Below, piece after piece: positions 45,221 to 54,758 of a stretch of 64,000 bases of DNA. Made by a program: the position numbers and the translations under genes. Origin of the DNA: Sphingobium terrigena (GTDB taxonomy: Bacteria; Pseudomonadota; Alphaproteobacteria; Sphingomonadales; Sphingomonadaceae); the NCBI RefSeq assembly GCF_003591655.1, contig NZ_QVRA01000005.1:186001-250000 (forward strand), written 5' to 3'. A model generated the notes under the pieces. The model saw only the letters and a list, made by a program, of their open reading frames with translations, searched no databases and was not told the DNA's origin. Within the stretch, counting starts at the first letter, position 1. Each line of letters opens with the position of its first letter.

Positions 45221-45503
45221 TCTGTTTGGCGATGGCCAGTTCAGCCTGTTCGGCGAGACTGGCGACCGGATGTCCAATCCGCAGCAGGCCAGCATGGTGC
45301 CCGACCCCGATCAGGTGCGCCAGCGCCTCCATGCCCTGCTGGACACAGCCCGTAACGCCCGGACCATGCCCTGGACGGAAAAAAAGGCCCGCGTCTGGCA
45401 GATCGTCTTTCCCAACATGGCCAACTGGCTGCCCGAAGCCGAAGCGGATCAACTGCGCTTTGAATTTTCGCGGGAAATCGAACGGCTCAAGAAAGCGGCC
45501 TAA
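45213..45503 (+). CDS. Small protein coupled to the nuclease-methyltransferase gene
   Basis: A 96-residue protein whose ATG lies inside the end of the methyltransferase gene (eight-base overlap), with GGAAG upstream. It opens with MSDLFGDGQFSLFGE, then has a helical body (PDQVRQRLHALLDTARNART, MPWTEKKARVWQIVFPNMANW, EADQLRFEFSREIERL). I do not recognise the family. Coupling suggests a partner of the restriction-modification protein, but it could equally be a conserved gene that the methyltransferase gene has landed beside; lepA is only two bases beyond on the other strand. Confidence 0.75.
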   Translation: MSDLFGDGQFSLFGETGDRMSNPQQASMVPDPDQVRQRLHALLDTARNARTMPWTEKKARVWQIVFPNMANWLPEAEADQLRFEFSREIERLKKAA

Positions 45504-45504
45504 G

Positions 45505-47313
45505 CTACCCCTCATCCCCCATCCGCAGCGCGGCAATAAACGCTTCCTGCGGAATCTGGACGGACCCATACTCCCGCATCCGCTTCTTGCCTTCCTTCTG
45601 CTTGTCGAGCAGCTTTTTCTTGCGGCTGATGTCGCCGCCATAGCATTTGGCGGTCACGTCCTTGCGCATCGCCGCGATGGTTTCGCGGGCGATCACCTTG
45701 CCGCCGATCGCGGCCTGGATCGGGATTTTGAACAAATGGCGGGGGATCAGGTCTTTCAGCCGCTCGCACATGCCGCGTCCGCGCGATTCGGCGGTGCCGC
45801 GATGGACGATCATGCTCAGCGCATCGACCGGCTCTGAATTGACCATGATGCTCATCTTGACGAGGTCGCCCTCGCGATAACCGATCTGGTGATAGTCGAA
45901 GCTGGCATAGCCCCGGCTGATGCTCTTCAAACGGTCGTAGAAATCGAACACGACTTCGTTGAGCGGCAGTTCATAGGTCACCTGCGCGCGGCCGCCGACA
46001 TAGGTCAGGTTCTTCTGGATGCCGCGCCGGTCCTGGCAGAGTTTCAGGATGGAGCCGAGATATTCGTCAGGGCAATAGATGATCGCCTCGATCCACGGCT
46101 CCTCAATCTCGTCAATCTTGGTCGGATCGGGCATGTCGGCGGGGTTGTGCAGCTCGATCTCGCCCGCGCCATAGGTGAGCTGGATCTTGTACACCACCGA
46201 CGGCGCGGTGGTGATGAGGTCGAGGTCATATTCGCGCGTCAGCCGCTCCTGGATGATCTCCAGATGGAGGAGACCCAGGAACCCGCAGCGGAAGCCGAAG
46301 CCCAGCGCCGCGCTGCTCTCCATCTCGAAACTGAAGCTGGCGTCGTTCAGGCGCAGCTTGCTGATGGAGTCGCGCAGCTTGTCGAAATCATTGGCGTCGA
46401 CCGGGAACAGGCCGCAAAACACCACCGGCTGGACTTCCTTGAAGCCCGGCAGCGGTTTCAGCGCGCCATTCTTCACCGTGGTGATGGTGTCGCCAACGCG
46501 GGTTTCGGTGATGTCCTTGATCTGCGCGGTGATGAAGCCGATCTCGCCGGCGGCCAGTTCGGGCAGCGCCTCGATCTTGGGGCGCATACAGCCCACCCGG
46601 TCGATCAGATGTTCGGTGCCGCCGATCATGAATTTGATCGCCTGACCCTTTTTGATCACGCCATTGACGACACGGACCAGGATGACGACGCCCAGATAAG
46701 GGTCGTACCAGCTGTCCACCAGCATCGCCTCCAGCGGGGCGTTGCGGTCGCCCTTGGGCGGCGGGATTTTCTTGACGATGGCTTCGAGTATCTCGTCGAT
46801 GCCGATGCCCGATTTGGCGCTGGCCAGCACCGCTTCGGATGCGTCGAGACCGATGACATCCTCGATTTCCTTGCGCACCTTTTCCGGTTCCGCGGCGGGC
46901 AGGTCGATCTTGTTGAGGACCGGCACGATCTCATGATCATGCTCGATCGACTGGTAAACATTGGCCAGCGTCTGCGCTTCCACGCCTTGCGCCGCGTCCA
47001 CGACCAGCAGCGCACCTTCGCACGCGGCAAGGCTGCGGCTGACCTCATAGGCGAAGTCGACATGCCCCGGCGTGTCCATCAGGTTCAGCTCATAGGTCTG
47101 GCCATCCTTGGCGACATAGTCCAGGCGCACCGTCTGCGCCTTGATCGTGATCCCGCGCTCCTTTTCAATGTCCATATTATCAAGGACTTGGGCGCTCATC
47201 TCGCGGTCGGTCAGGCCGCCGGTCCGCTGGATCAGCCGGTCCGCCAGCGTGGACTTGCCATGGTCGATATGGGCGATGATCGAAAAGTTACGGATGTGGC
47301 TAAGCTCAGTCAT
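45505..47313 (-). CDS. lepA: Elongation factor 4 (LepA)
   Basis: A 602-residue translational GTPase. G1 is [10 protein letters not shown]3 is DTPGHVDF, and G4 is NKIDLPAA. The LepA-specific C-terminal domain has [20 protein letters not shown] and [19 protein letters not shown], and the basic end [20 protein letters not shown] is present. LepA acts on ribosomes during initiation or elongation under stress, including in assembly of the small subunit. It is divergent from the CsgG-like gene with 183 bases between. Confidence 0.98.
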   Translation of the reverse strand: MTELSHIRNFSIIAHIDHGKSTLADRLIQRTGGLTDREMSAQVLDNMDIEKERGITIKAQTVRLDYVAKDGQTYELNLMDTPGHVDFAYEVSRSLAACEGALLVVDAAQGVEAQTLANVYQSIEHDHEIVPVLNKIDLPAAEPEKVRKEIEDVIGLDASEAVLASAKSGIGIDEILEAIVKKIPPPKGDRNAPLEAMLVDSWYDPYLGVVILVRVVNGVIKKGQAIKFMIGGTEHLIDRVGCMRPKIEALPELAAGEIGFITAQIKDITETRVGDTITTVKNGALKPLPGFKEVQPVVFCGLFPVDANDFDKLRDSISKLRLNDASFSFEMESSAALGFGFRCGFLGLLHLEIIQERLTREYDLDLITTAPSVVYKIQLTYGAGEIELHNPADMPDPTKIDEIEEPWIEAIIYCPDEYLGSILKLCQDRRGIQKNLTYVGGRAQVTYELPLNEVVFDFYDRLKSISRGYASFDYHQIGYREGDLVKMSIMVNSEPVDALSMIVHRGTAESRGRGMCERLKDLIPRHLFKIPIQAAIGGKVIARETIAAMRKDVTAKCYGGDISRKKKLLDKQKEGKKRMREYGSVQIPQEAFIAALRMGDEG

Positions 47314-47496
47314 TGCGCGCCGATAGCAGGTGTCATCGGCCCTGTCAGCAGGATCGCGAAAGCCCCGTCCGATAAGATGACAATGGCCGTCACGCTGGCC
47401 CGCTCCGCTTGGAAGCGTAACAGCGCTATGATATGGTCAGGCAAAATAGCGGGGCGCGCACAAATTCAGATCAAGCAACAAACGGGGTTCTTGAAA

Positions 47497-48267
47497 ATGC
47501 GTGTATTTAAGAGGGTGACAGCAGCGGCGCTCTGTCTGGCGCTGGCCGCGCCGCAAGCCATGGCCGCCGACAAGGGATCGTCCGGTCGTCAGGCCCAGAC
47601 GAAAAAGCAGATGGAAATTCCCCGCTGCACCAAGCGCCTGGGCACCGTCGCGATCGTCGAGCCGGACAATCAGTGGTGGCGTGAGCTGAATCTGGGCAGC
47701 CCCGAAGCGATCATCAAGCTGTTCGTCCAGCAATCGGGCTGTTTCGGCATCGTCAATCGCGGCCGATCTATGGCCAGTCGCAATCTGGAACGCGCGATGG
47801 CGGATTCGGGCGAATTGCAGGACGGCAGCAATCTGGGCAAGGGTCAGGTCAAGGCGGCGGACTACTTCATCCAGCCTGACATTGTGACCACCAACAAGAA
47901 TAGCGGCGGCAATGCCTTTGGCGGGATGCTGGGCGGGATGCTCGGCGGCCGGATCGGCGGCGCGCTGCTCGGCGGCATCTCGATCAAGAAGAGCGAGGCC
48001 AATGTCATGCTGTCGGTGGTCAACGCCCGCACGACCGAAGAGGAAGTGATGGCGGAAGGCTATTTCCGCAAATCTGACCTGAGCTTTGGCGGCGGTGGCG
48101 GCCTTGGCTGGATGGGCGGTCTGGCGGCTGTTGGCGGCGGCGGTTACCAGAATACCGACATCGGTCAGGTGATCGTGCTTGCTTATCTGGACGCCTATAC
48201 CAAGATGGTGACGCAGATGGGCGGCCTGCCTGAAAATGCGGCGGCGGCAGCGCCCGTCGCCAAGTAA
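47497..48267 (+). CDS. CsgG/HfaB-like secreted protein
   Basis: A 256-residue protein with a signal peptide (VTAAALCLALAAPQAMA). The mature part has the CsgG-type pattern: RLGTVAIVEPDNQWWRE, a helix with SPEAIIKLFVQQSGCFGIVNR, KAADYFIQPDIVTTNKNSGG, a glycine-rich stretch (GGMLGGMLGGRIGGALLGG), then ANVMLSVVNARTTEEEVMAEG and GQVIVLAYLDAYTKMV. CsgG relatives form outer-membrane secretion pores; this one has no lipobox, and no curli genes are near, so the pore role is not certain. It ends at a strong bidirectional terminator. Confidence 0.78.
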   Translation: MRVFKRVTAAALCLALAAPQAMAADKGSSGRQAQTKKQMEIPRCTKRLGTVAIVEPDNQWWRELNLGSPEAIIKLFVQQSGCFGIVNRGRSMASRNLERAMADSGELQDGSNLGKGQVKAADYFIQPDIVTTNKNSGGNAFGGMLGGMLGGRIGGALLGGISIKKSEANVMLSVVNARTTEEEVMAEGYFRKSDLSFGGGGGLGWMGGLAAVGGGGYQNTDIGQVIVLAYLDAYTKMVTQMGGLPENAAAAAPVAK

Positions 48268-48274
48268 AGTCAGC

Positions 48275-48308
48275 AAGGGCGCGGCCGATCCACTCGGCTG
48301 CGCCCTTT
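48275..48308. terminator. Bidirectional intrinsic terminator
   Basis: AAGGGCGC pairs with GCGCCCTT, and inside it GCCGA pairs with TCGGC, giving a long GC hairpin with a T run after it on the plus strand and an AA start for the minus strand. It separates the convergent CsgG-like and acyltransferase genes. Confidence 0.85.
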
Positions 48309-48309
48309 G

Positions 48310-49341
48310 TCATGCCGGGACGATGGCGATCGCTGCCCGTTCCCGCCGACGCTTCCACCAGCCCAATATCGCTTCCCCCGCTGGCCGTTCAACCACGCGG
48401 TTGATCGCTGTCCCCAAGAGCAGCGCGACGGCGAAGGCGGCAAAGAAGCCGATCCAGGGGCTATAGCCTGCCCTGGCCACCTCCAGCATGACAATGAAGC
48501 CGACATGCTGGTGGATGAGGTAGAAGGAATAGCTGATCCCGCCCAGCCAGACGAGCGGGCGCAGGCGCAGGACATGCAATCGCCCCGCAATCAGCGCCGC
48601 GAAGGCCGCGATCAGGACGCAGGCGACGATGGTGACGTCCCATGTCTCGATCGTCGCGACCGATGCCAGCGCCAGCAGCATATAGGGTAGCTGTTGCCCC
48701 CAGCTCCGCCGCCCGGCCCAGACGCGATAGGACAGCATCCCGATGACAAAGAAGGGCAGATAGCGCAGCACCAGCAGCATGATGATGCGTTCGGGCATGT
48801 CGGGCCAGGCGAAATAAAGCCAGCGCACCACCAGCCATAGCGCCAGCACTGGCTCCAGGCGCTTGAGGCCCGCGAACCGCCACAGCGCGATCATGCAGAC
48901 ATAGAAGCCAATCTCCACCGTCAATGTCCAATAGGCACCATCCACTTCGGGCATGAAGGCAAAGCCCTGCAACATGGTGAAGTTGGCGAGGATCGCGACC
49001 GGACCGATCAGCAATTGGGTCGCGTGGGCGAGATACTCGATCCCCAGCGTCGTCAACATCGCTACCAGATAGGCGGGATAGAGGCGGGCGAAGCGGTTGA
49101 CGATGAAGTCCGCGACTGATCGTATCCGATCCAGCGTGAAGAAGATCGCAAAGCCCGAAATGGTGAAGAACAGCAGCACCCGGTAATTGCCGCCGGGGAA
49201 GCTGAAAGGGACATGGCTCGCCTGCGGAAACAGCTCGTGGAAGCGGGTCGAATAATGGAAGATCAGCACGCACAGTGCCCCGATGCCGCGCAAGGCGTCC
49301 AGCTCGGTCAGGCGAGTGGGGCGAGAAGGCGATCTGGTCAT
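48310..49341 (-). CDS. Acyltransferase family 3 membrane protein (OafA/YrhL-like)
   Basis: A 343-residue multi-pass protein from the ATG at 49341. It begins LTELDALRGIGALCVLIFHY, which carries the family's R-G-x10-H signature, and continues with about ten membrane helices, including FFTISGFAIFFTL and RLYPAYLVAMLTTLG. Family members O-acetylate or otherwise acylate cell-surface sugars, such as exopolysaccharide, lipopolysaccharide or peptidoglycan. The acceptor is unknown and there are no polysaccharide genes beside it. Its upstream region (49360-49410) is AT-rich. Confidence 0.9.
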   Translation of the reverse strand: MTRSPSRPTRLTELDALRGIGALCVLIFHYSTRFHELFPQASHVPFSFPGGNYRVLLFFTISGFAIFFTLDRIRSVADFIVNRFARLYPAYLVAMLTTLGIEYLAHATQLLIGPVAILANFTMLQGFAFMPEVDGAYWTLTVEIGFYVCMIALWRFAGLKRLEPVLALWLVVRWLYFAWPDMPERIIMLLVLRYLPFFVIGMLSYRVWAGRRSWGQQLPYMLLALASVATIETWDVTIVACVLIAAFAALIAGRLHVLRLRPLVWLGGISYSFYLIHQHVGFIVMLEVARAGYSPWIGFFAAFAVALLLGTAINRVVERPAGEAILGWWKRRRERAAIAIVPA

Positions 49342-49451
49342 GCGGCGGCATAGCAACAAGGCAGCAATAAATCTGTTAACATCGTGGTTAACTATCGCGT
49401 CTTAACCCTCTTTTGTTGCTGATTGCTTGCCGGATCGCATCAGCCGGAGAG

Positions 49452-49988
49452 TCAGTGCGCCTCCGCGGCGCGTTTCAGGCCTTGCAACTGTTCGTTCAGC
49501 ACCTGATCGACGATGGGCGCCATCGCGGCCGGGCCAGCGCGCAGATAGCCCCCCACCACATAGGTCATGATGACCTGAACCCCCTTGCCCGATGGCTGGA
49601 TCGTAAAATCGAGCGTGCCAACGACGCCTTCGCTCTGAAGCGGTCCCAGTGCCGCCGACAGGCGCAACTGTTTGCCCGGCACGGCATAGATGACCCGGCC
49701 ATGTTCAATACTGCCAGGCTTGCCGGACGGATCGGGGAGCGTTTCGCAAAAACAGCCGCCAGCGCGTGGGTCCAGCGTCATATTGGCCGAATCGCCGCTA
49801 TAGGTGTGACTGTCATTCCACCAGCGACCGGGAACGCCAAGCAACGCATAGACTGCGCCAGCGTCCGCCGCGATCTCGACGCTGCTTTGCGTCGCAAAGC
49901 CAATCTCGCTGGTCGCCGTCACAGCAGAATGGGCTGGTGCAGCCATCGCCGCACCAGCCCATGCCAAAAGTCCAATCCTGCGCATCAT
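49452..49988 (-). CDS. Secreted SRPBCC-family protein
   Basis: A 178-residue protein with a signal peptide (IGLLAWAGAAMAAPAHS). The mature part has the START/Bet v1-like pattern of SRPBCC proteins: SSVEIAADAGAVYALLGVPGRWWN at the start, GGCFCETLPD, a central beta sheet (LDFTIQPSGKGVQVIMTYVV) and a long C-terminal helix (MAPIVDQVLNEQLQGLKR). Such proteins bind hydrophobic ligands; the ligand is unknown. It lies 34 bases after adk but is separate in function from the ribosomal cluster. Confidence 0.85.
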   Translation of the reverse strand: MMRRIGLLAWAGAAMAAPAHSAVTATSEIGFATQSSVEIAADAGAVYALLGVPGRWWNDSHTYSGDSANMTLDPRAGGCFCETLPDPSGKPGSIEHGRVIYAVPGKQLRLSAALGPLQSEGVVGTLDFTIQPSGKGVQVIMTYVVGGYLRAGPAAMAPIVDQVLNEQLQGLKRAAEAH

Positions 49989-50022
49989 GCCCTCCCCCTT
50001 TGCGTGCGGAGGGCAGTCTAGC

Positions 50023-50679
50023 TCAGGCGGCGTCGCCGTCCAAGATAGCGGCGATCGCGACGCTCACATCGTCCATGTCCGCCATGCCATCGACGCGCGA
50101 CACGATGCCGCGCGCTTCGTAAATCGGCAGGATTGGCGCGGTCTTGGCGCGATATTCGGCCATGCGGGTGCGCACCGTTTCCTCATTATCGTCGGGACGA
50201 CGCTTGAATTCGGTGCCGCCGCACTTGTCGCAGACGCCTTCGGCCTTGGGCGTCTTGAACGTGTCGTGATAGCCTTCGCCGCAGCTGGCGCAGGTGAAGC
50301 GGCCAGTGATGCGTTCGACCAGTGCGTCTTCATTGACTTCCAGTTCGACGACATGGTCGAGCGAACGGCTGCGCTGCTCCAATATGGCGTCGAGCGAATG
50401 AGCCTGCGCCTGCGTCCGCGGATAGCCGTCGAAAATGACCCCGGTGTCGGGGCTGAGCGCATCGAGCGCCTCGCCGATGATGCCGGATACGACTTCGTCC
50501 GGCACCAGCGCGCCGGCTTCCATCAAGGCCTTGGCCTGTAGTCCAACGGGCGTGCCCGCCTTCACCGCAGCGCGCAGCATGTCGCCAGTCGACAGCTGGA
50601 CCATGCCCCGGCTTTCGACCAGACGGCTGGCCTGCGTCCCCTTGCCAGCGCCCGGAGGGCCAAGCAATATGATGTTCAT
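50023..50679 (-). CDS. adk: Adenylate kinase with zinc-finger lid
   Basis: A 218-residue enzyme from the ATG at 50679 (AGGGGAG upstream). The P-loop is LLGPPGAGKGTQ. The lid domain carries four cysteines, Cys130-x2-Cys133 and Cys150-x2-Cys153 (TCASCGEGYHDTF, VCDKCGGTEF), as in the zinc-binding form found in Gram-positive and many alphaproteobacterial enzymes. It converts AMP and ATP to two ADP. It follows secY after 46 bases as the last gene of the ribosomal cluster. The usual next genes (rpsM, rpsK, rpoA, rplQ) are not here. Confidence 0.97.
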   Translation of the reverse strand: MNIILLGPPGAGKGTQASRLVESRGMVQLSTGDMLRAAVKAGTPVGLQAKALMEAGALVPDEVVSGIIGEALDALSPDTGVIFDGYPRTQAQAHSLDAILEQRSRSLDHVVELEVNEDALVERITGRFTCASCGEGYHDTFKTPKAEGVCDKCGGTEFKRRPDDNEETVRTRMAEYRAKTAPILPIYEARGIVSRVDGMADMDDVSVAIAAILDGDAA

Positions 50680-50725
50680 CGCGCGCATTCTCCCCTGTTG
50701 TGCGCCCTTGGCCATTATGCGCCGA

Positions 50726-52090
50726 TCAGCGCATACGGCCTTTCAGCTTCGCCTTCTTGATCAGATCCCCATATTGATGGGCGAGCAGATGGCTTTGAAT
50801 CTGGGTCACCGTATCGACCGTAACATTGACAACGATCAACAAGCTAGTCCCACCAAGGTAGAATGGAATTCCCGCCCGTGCGATGGCGAATTCCGGCACC
50901 AGACAGATGAACGCCAGATAGGCCGCGCCAATCACCGTGATGCGCGTCAGCACATAATCCAGGTAATTTTCGGTATTCTTGCCCGGACGGATGCCGGGGA
51001 TGAAGCCGCCATTGCGCTTGAGATTGTCAGCCGTCTCTTCCGGGTTGAACACCACGGCGGTGTAGAAGAAGCAGAAGAATATGATGCCCAGGCCATAAAG
51101 ACCCATATAGACCGGGCTGCCGTGCGACAGATACTGGTTCAGCGTCAGCACGAAATCGCCCAGCCTGCTCTCACCGGCCACGGTCTGACCCGCAAATTGC
51201 GAGATGGTGAGCGGCATCAGCAGCAGCGAACTGGCGAAGATCGGCGGGATCACGCCTGCGGTGTTGACCTTGAGCGGCAAATGGCTGCGGTCCGCCTGCA
51301 TCAGGCCCTGGCGCGTCTGGCGCTTGGGATATTGGATCAGGACGCGGCGCTGGGCGCGCTCCATGAAGCAGATCAGAAGGACCAGGCCGACCGCCATCAC
51401 CATGATCAGGAAGATCAGCAGGCCCGAAATCGTGCCTTCGCTGCCCGACTTGAACAGGTTGCTGAGCGTTACCGGCAACTGGGCAACGATGCCCGCCATG
51501 ATGATGAGCGACACGCCATTGCCGATGCCCCGCGAGGTGATCTGTTCACCCAGCCACATCAGGAACATGGTGCCGCCGATCAGCGAGACCACGGCGGTCA
51601 GGCGGAACAACATGCCCGGTTCGATGACGGCGGCCACGCCCGATTGCGCGCCAAAGCCTTCAAGCCCGACGGCAATGAAATAGCCCTGAACCGCGGTCAG
51701 GCCGACCGTGCCATAGCGCGTATATTGGTTGAGCTTCTTGCGCCCGCTTTCGCCTTCCTTCTTGATCGCCGCCAGCTTGGGCGACAGCGACGCGCCCAGC
51801 TGCACCACGATCGAGGCGGTGATATAGGGCATGACGCCGAGCGCGATCAGGCTCATGCGCGACAGGCTGCCACCGGAGAAGGTGTTGAAGATGTCGAGGA
51901 TGCCGCCCTGCGTCTGGCTGTAAAGCTGCGACAGGGCCGTCGGATCGACGCCGGGCAGCGGCACGAAGCTGAGGAAACGGAACACGATCAGCGCGCCCAG
52001 CGTAAACCACAGGCGCTTCTTGAGGTCGGTCGCCTGGCTGAATTTCGCGAGGCTGAGATTGGATGCGAGCTGGTCGGCTCTCGATGCCAT
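50726..52090 (-). CDS. secY: Protein translocase subunit SecY
   Basis: A 454-residue inner-membrane protein with about ten helices. Family signatures are present: LWFTLGALIVFRFLSFVPLPG near the N-terminus, GGSLSRMSLIALGVMPYITASI in helix 2 and IPGIRPGKNTENYLDYVLTR near the end. SecY forms the central channel of the Sec translocon with SecE and SecG. A 193-base gap with a GC hairpin (52228-52257) separates it from rplO; adk follows. Confidence 0.98.
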   Translation of the reverse strand: MASRADQLASNLSLAKFSQATDLKKRLWFTLGALIVFRFLSFVPLPGVDPTALSQLYSQTQGGILDIFNTFSGGSLSRMSLIALGVMPYITASIVVQLGASLSPKLAAIKKEGESGRKKLNQYTRYGTVGLTAVQGYFIAVGLEGFGAQSGVAAVIEPGMLFRLTAVVSLIGGTMFLMWLGEQITSRGIGNGVSLIIMAGIVAQLPVTLSNLFKSGSEGTISGLLIFLIMVMAVGLVLLICFMERAQRRVLIQYPKRQTRQGLMQADRSHLPLKVNTAGVIPPIFASSLLLMPLTISQFAGQTVAGESRLGDFVLTLNQYLSHGSPVYMGLYGLGIIFFCFFYTAVVFNPEETADNLKRNGGFIPGIRPGKNTENYLDYVLTRITVIGAAYLAFICLVPEFAIARAGIPFYLGGTSLLIVVNVTVDTVTQIQSHLLAHQYGDLIKKAKLKGRMR

Positions 52091-52227
52091 GGTGGCTGCC
52101 CTTCAAATCATGCGTGCCGGAGCGCCATGGCCCCGGAGCGGAATCGCTCATCCCTTAGCGGGACGGGTTAGCCGTGTCGAATGGGGAGTTGCCGCGCAAG
52201 CGACAAATAGCCCCCCAGATACGCACA

Positions 52228-52257
52228 GCCCCGCCGACCCATATCGGGCAGCGGGGC
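52228..52257 (-). other. GC-rich hairpin in the rplO-secY gap
   Basis: GCCCCGC and GCGGGGC form a 7-base stem around an inner short stem-loop. No T run follows it, so it is not a clear terminator. It lies in a 193-base gap inside an otherwise tight operon and may act as an attenuator or an mRNA-processing site. Confidence 0.5.
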
Positions 52258-52283
52258 CATACATGCAAGTCTGGGACGGCGGT

Positions 52284-52817
52284 TTAGGCCTTCCGGGCAG
52301 CCTTGGCAGCGGCGAGCGCGGTGCCCTTCTTGGCCTTCGCCTTGTCGGCTGCGGCGACCACTTCGATCACCTCGACCTTGCCACCGGCCTTTTCGACCGC
52401 TTCCAGCGCGCCCTTCGACGCACCGGAGACCAGGAAGCTGACCTTGGCGGTCAGCTCACCCTTGGCGAGCAGACGGACGCCGTCCTTGCCACCACGGGCA
52501 AGCGAAGCAGCCTTGAGCGCGGCATGGTCGATGGTCGCGTTGGCGTCCAGCTTGCCGGCGTCGATCGCCTTCTGCACCGCGCCCAGGTTCACAATCGCAA
52601 AATCGCTGGCGAAAATGTTGTTGAAGCCGCGCTTCGGGATGCGCATGTGGAGCGGCATCTGGCCACCCTCGAACCCGTTGATGGCGACGCCCGAACGCGC
52701 CTTGGCGCCCTTCTGGCCGCGACCGGCGGTCTTGCCCTTGCCCGAACCGATGCCGCGTCCAACGCGCATACGGCCCTTGCGGGCGCCATCATTGTCACGG
52801 ATGTCATTGAGTTTCAT
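52284..52817 (-). CDS. rplO: 50S ribosomal protein L15
   Basis: A 177-residue L15 from the ATG at 52817. The start [20 protein letters not shown] and the block [20 protein letters not shown] are typical, as are [15 protein letters not shown] and [17 protein letters not shown]. The alanine/lysine-rich tail ([19 protein letters not shown]) makes it longer than the E. coli protein of about 144 residues. Gaps of 136 bases before it and 193 bases after it are wider than elsewhere in the operon. Confidence 0.98.
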   Translation of the reverse strand: MKLNDIRDNDGARKGRMRVGRGIGSGKGKTAGRGQKGAKARSGVAINGFEGGQMPLHMRIPKRGFNNIFASDFAIVNLGAVQKAIDAGKLDANATIDHAALKAASLARGGKDGVRLLAKGELTAKVSFLVSGASKGALEAVEKAGGKVEVIEVVAAADKAKAKKGTALAAAKAARKA

Positions 52818-52953
52818 ATCGTGCACTCGCTTTCGCTATGTTCGCGCTATCCCCAGGTGGGGAACCAAAGAGGCCGGGCCGATAGCCCAGCTGTAGAAAA
52901 AACGAAAGAGGGGTTTCCCCCTCTCCCGCTTCATTTCGTCGGATCGAAGGACT

Positions 52954-53133
52954 TTAGCCTTCGACCACTTGCACCATGTGGGGCAGCTTACGGATGGCAC
53001 CGCGGACTTCCGCCGTGTCTTCCAGTTCCACCACGCGGTTCATCTTGCCCAGGCCCAGGCCGATCAGAATCTTCTTCTGGTCGGCAGGACGGCGGATCGG
53101 TGAACCGATCTGCTTGATCTTGATCTTGGCCAT
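52954..53133 (-). CDS. rpmD: 50S ribosomal protein L30
   Basis: A 59-residue protein, translated by hand. It begins [20 protein letters not shown], continues with [19 protein letters not shown] and ends [12 protein letters not shown], the normal L30 pattern and size. The ATG is at 53133 and the TAA at 52954-52956. It lies five bases after rpsE, in the place expected for rpmD between rpsE and rplO. Confidence 0.97.
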   Translation of the reverse strand: MAKIKIKQIGSPIRRPADQKKILIGLGLGKMNRVVELEDTAEVRGAIRKLPHMVQVVEG

Positions 53134-53138
53134 ATCGC

Positions 53139-53867
53139 TTACTCCGCAATCGCTTCGGCGTCGGCAGCGGCCAACTCGACCGAGGCACCACCGCGACGAA
53201 GCAGGTCAGCAACCTTCTTGCCACGACGCTGCGCCACCGACTTGGGGCTGGTCTGCTCGCCCAGCGCCGCAAAGGTCGCCCGGATCATGTTATAGGGGTT
53301 CGACGTGCCGTTGGACTTGGTCACGACGTCCGCAACGCCCAGGCTTTCGAACACGGCGCGCATCGGACCACCGGCGATGATACCCGTACCGGCAGGCGCC
53401 GAACGGACCGTCACCTTGCCCGCACCGAAATGGCCAAGGCCATCATGATGCAGCGTGCGGCCTTCCTTAAGCGGAACGCGAACCATTGCCTTCTTGGCAG
53501 CGGCGGTCGCCTTGCTGATCGCTTCAGGCACTTCGCGCGCCTTGCCATGGCCGAAGCCCGCACGACCCTTGCCGTCGCCAACGACGACCAGAGCGGCGAA
53601 ACCGAAGCGCTTGCCGCCTTTGACGGTCTTGCTGACGCGGTTGATGTGAACCAGCTTCTCGATCAGTTCTTCGCCCTGATCTTCGTCGCGGTTGCCGCCA
53701 CGACGATCGTCACGACGGCCACGGCCGCCACGATCGCCGCCGCCACGGTTACGATCGCCGCCGCCACGGTTGCCACGGGCACCGCGGCCAGGACCGCGAC
53801 CTTCGGCCGGTGCAGCGTCTGCACCGTCGACGGGCGCAGCGACTTCAATGGTGTTTTCGTCAGCCAT
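53139..53867 (-). CDS. rpsE: 30S ribosomal protein S5 with RG-rich N-terminal extension
   Basis: A 242-residue S5, against about 166 in E. coli. The core starts near [20 protein letters not shown] and includes [20 protein letters not shown] and [17 protein letters not shown]. The extra 66 or so N-terminal residues hold an arginine/glycine/aspartate-rich tail ([18 protein letters not shown] and similar) encoded partly by a perfect 21-base tandem repeat (53730-53771). Such tails may bind RNA or other proteins. S5 helps decoding accuracy and 30S assembly. Confidence 0.97.
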   Translation of the reverse strand: MADENTIEVAAPVDGADAAPAEGRGPGRGARGNRGGGDRNRGGGDRGGRGRRDDRRGGNRDEDQGEELIEKLVHINRVSKTVKGGKRFGFAALVVVGDGKGRAGFGHGKAREVPEAISKATAAAKKAMVRVPLKEGRTLHHDGLGHFGAGKVTVRSAPAGTGIIAGGPMRAVFESLGVADVVTKSNGTSNPYNMIRATFAALGEQTSPKSVAQRRGKKVADLLRRGGASVELAAADAEAIAE

Positions 53868-53869
53868 GC

Positions 53870-54223
53870 TCAGAACTCCAGCCCGGCTTCACGGGCCGCA
53901 TCGGCCAGCGCCTTGACGCGGCCATGGAAAAGGAAACCGCCGCGGTCGAACACGACGCGGGTGACGCCGGCCTTGGTCGCGGCTTCCGCCACGCGCTTGC
54001 CAACGTCGGCAGCCGCATCAGCGGTTGCGCCGGTCTTGCCGCGCACGTCCTTGTCCAGGGTCGAGGCGGCGGCGACGGTCGTGCCGGCCGCGTCATCAAT
54101 GACCTGGGCGTAGATGTGACGGCCCGAACGGTGAACGCTCAGACGCGGGCGATTGCCCGACACGGCCTTGAGGGCGGTGCGAACGCGGCGACGACGCCGC
54201 TCGAAGAGGGAAAGCTTTGCCAT
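53870..54223 (-). CDS. rplR: 50S ribosomal protein L18
   Basis: A 117-residue L18 from the ATG at 54223. It has the basic start [40 protein letters not shown] and the closing [21 protein letters not shown]18 binds 5S rRNA with L5 and L25. One base separates it from the rplF stop and two from the rpsE start, so translation is coupled. Confidence 0.98.
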   Translation of the reverse strand: MAKLSLFERRRRRVRTALKAVSGNRPRLSVHRSGRHIYAQVIDDAAGTTVAAASTLDKDVRGKTGATADAAADVGKRVAEAATKAGVTRVVFDRGGFLFHGRVKALADAAREAGLEF

Positions 54224-54224
54224 C

Positions 54225-54758
54225 TTACTTCTTCTTCCCTTCCTTGCGGAAGATGAATTCGCCGTCGTACTTGATGCCCTTGCCCTTATAGGGTTCGGGC
54301 TTACGCCAGCGACGGATCTCGGCCGCAACCTGTCCGACCTTCTGCTTGTCGATACCGATGATCTCGACCGTGGTGTTATCCGGGGTCTTGATCTCGATCC
54401 CTTCGGGGATCGCGTAATCGACGTCGTGGCTGTAGCCCAGCTGCAACTTCAGGTTCTTGCCCTGCGAGTTGGCGCGGTAGCCGACGCCGGTGATCAGCAG
54501 CTTCTTGGTGAAGCCTTCGGTCACGCCGGTGATCAGGTTCTGGACGAGCGTACGCTGCATACCCCAAAAGGCGCGCGCCGCTTTGGTCTTGTTGGCTGGC
54601 TGCACCGAAATGCCGTCATTTTCCAACGTGTAGCTGATCTCGTCGCGCAGCGGCATGGCGAGGGTGCCCTTGGGGCCCTTCACCGAGAGCTGCCCGCCCT
54701 CGATGGTCGCGGTCACCCCATTGGGGATCGCGACCGGTTTTTTACCGATGCGGCTCAT
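54225..54758 (-). CDS. rplF: 50S ribosomal protein L6
   Basis: A 177-residue L6, the same length as in E. coli. It starts [20 protein letters not shown], has [20 protein letters not shown] in the middle and ends with the L6 signature [21 protein letters not shown]6 sits near the sarcin-ricin loop and the factor-binding site. Its start overlaps the rpsH stop by one base. Confidence 0.98.
   Translation of the reverse strand: MSRIGKKPVAIPNGVTATIEGGQLSVKGPKGTLAMPLRDEISYTLENDGISVQPANKTKAARAFWGMQRTLVQNLITGVTEGFTKKLLITGVGYRANSQGKNLKLQLGYSHDVDYAIPEGIEIKTPDNTTVEIIGIDKQKVGQVAAEIRRWRKPEPYKGKGIKYDGEFIFRKEGKKK

Noticed and set aside
45889..47496. Long open frame on the plus strand opposite lepA, running into the CsgG-like gene
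   Set aside because: It lies wholly opposite lepA, its composition is that of an antisense frame in GC-rich DNA, and the real gene in that frame begins with a signal peptide at 47497.
49375..49392. Palindrome GTTAAC-N6-GTTAAC upstream of the acyltransferase gene, considered as a CtrA site
   Set aside because: The TTAA halves are eight bases apart, not the seven of the CtrA consensus, so a CtrA role is not supported.
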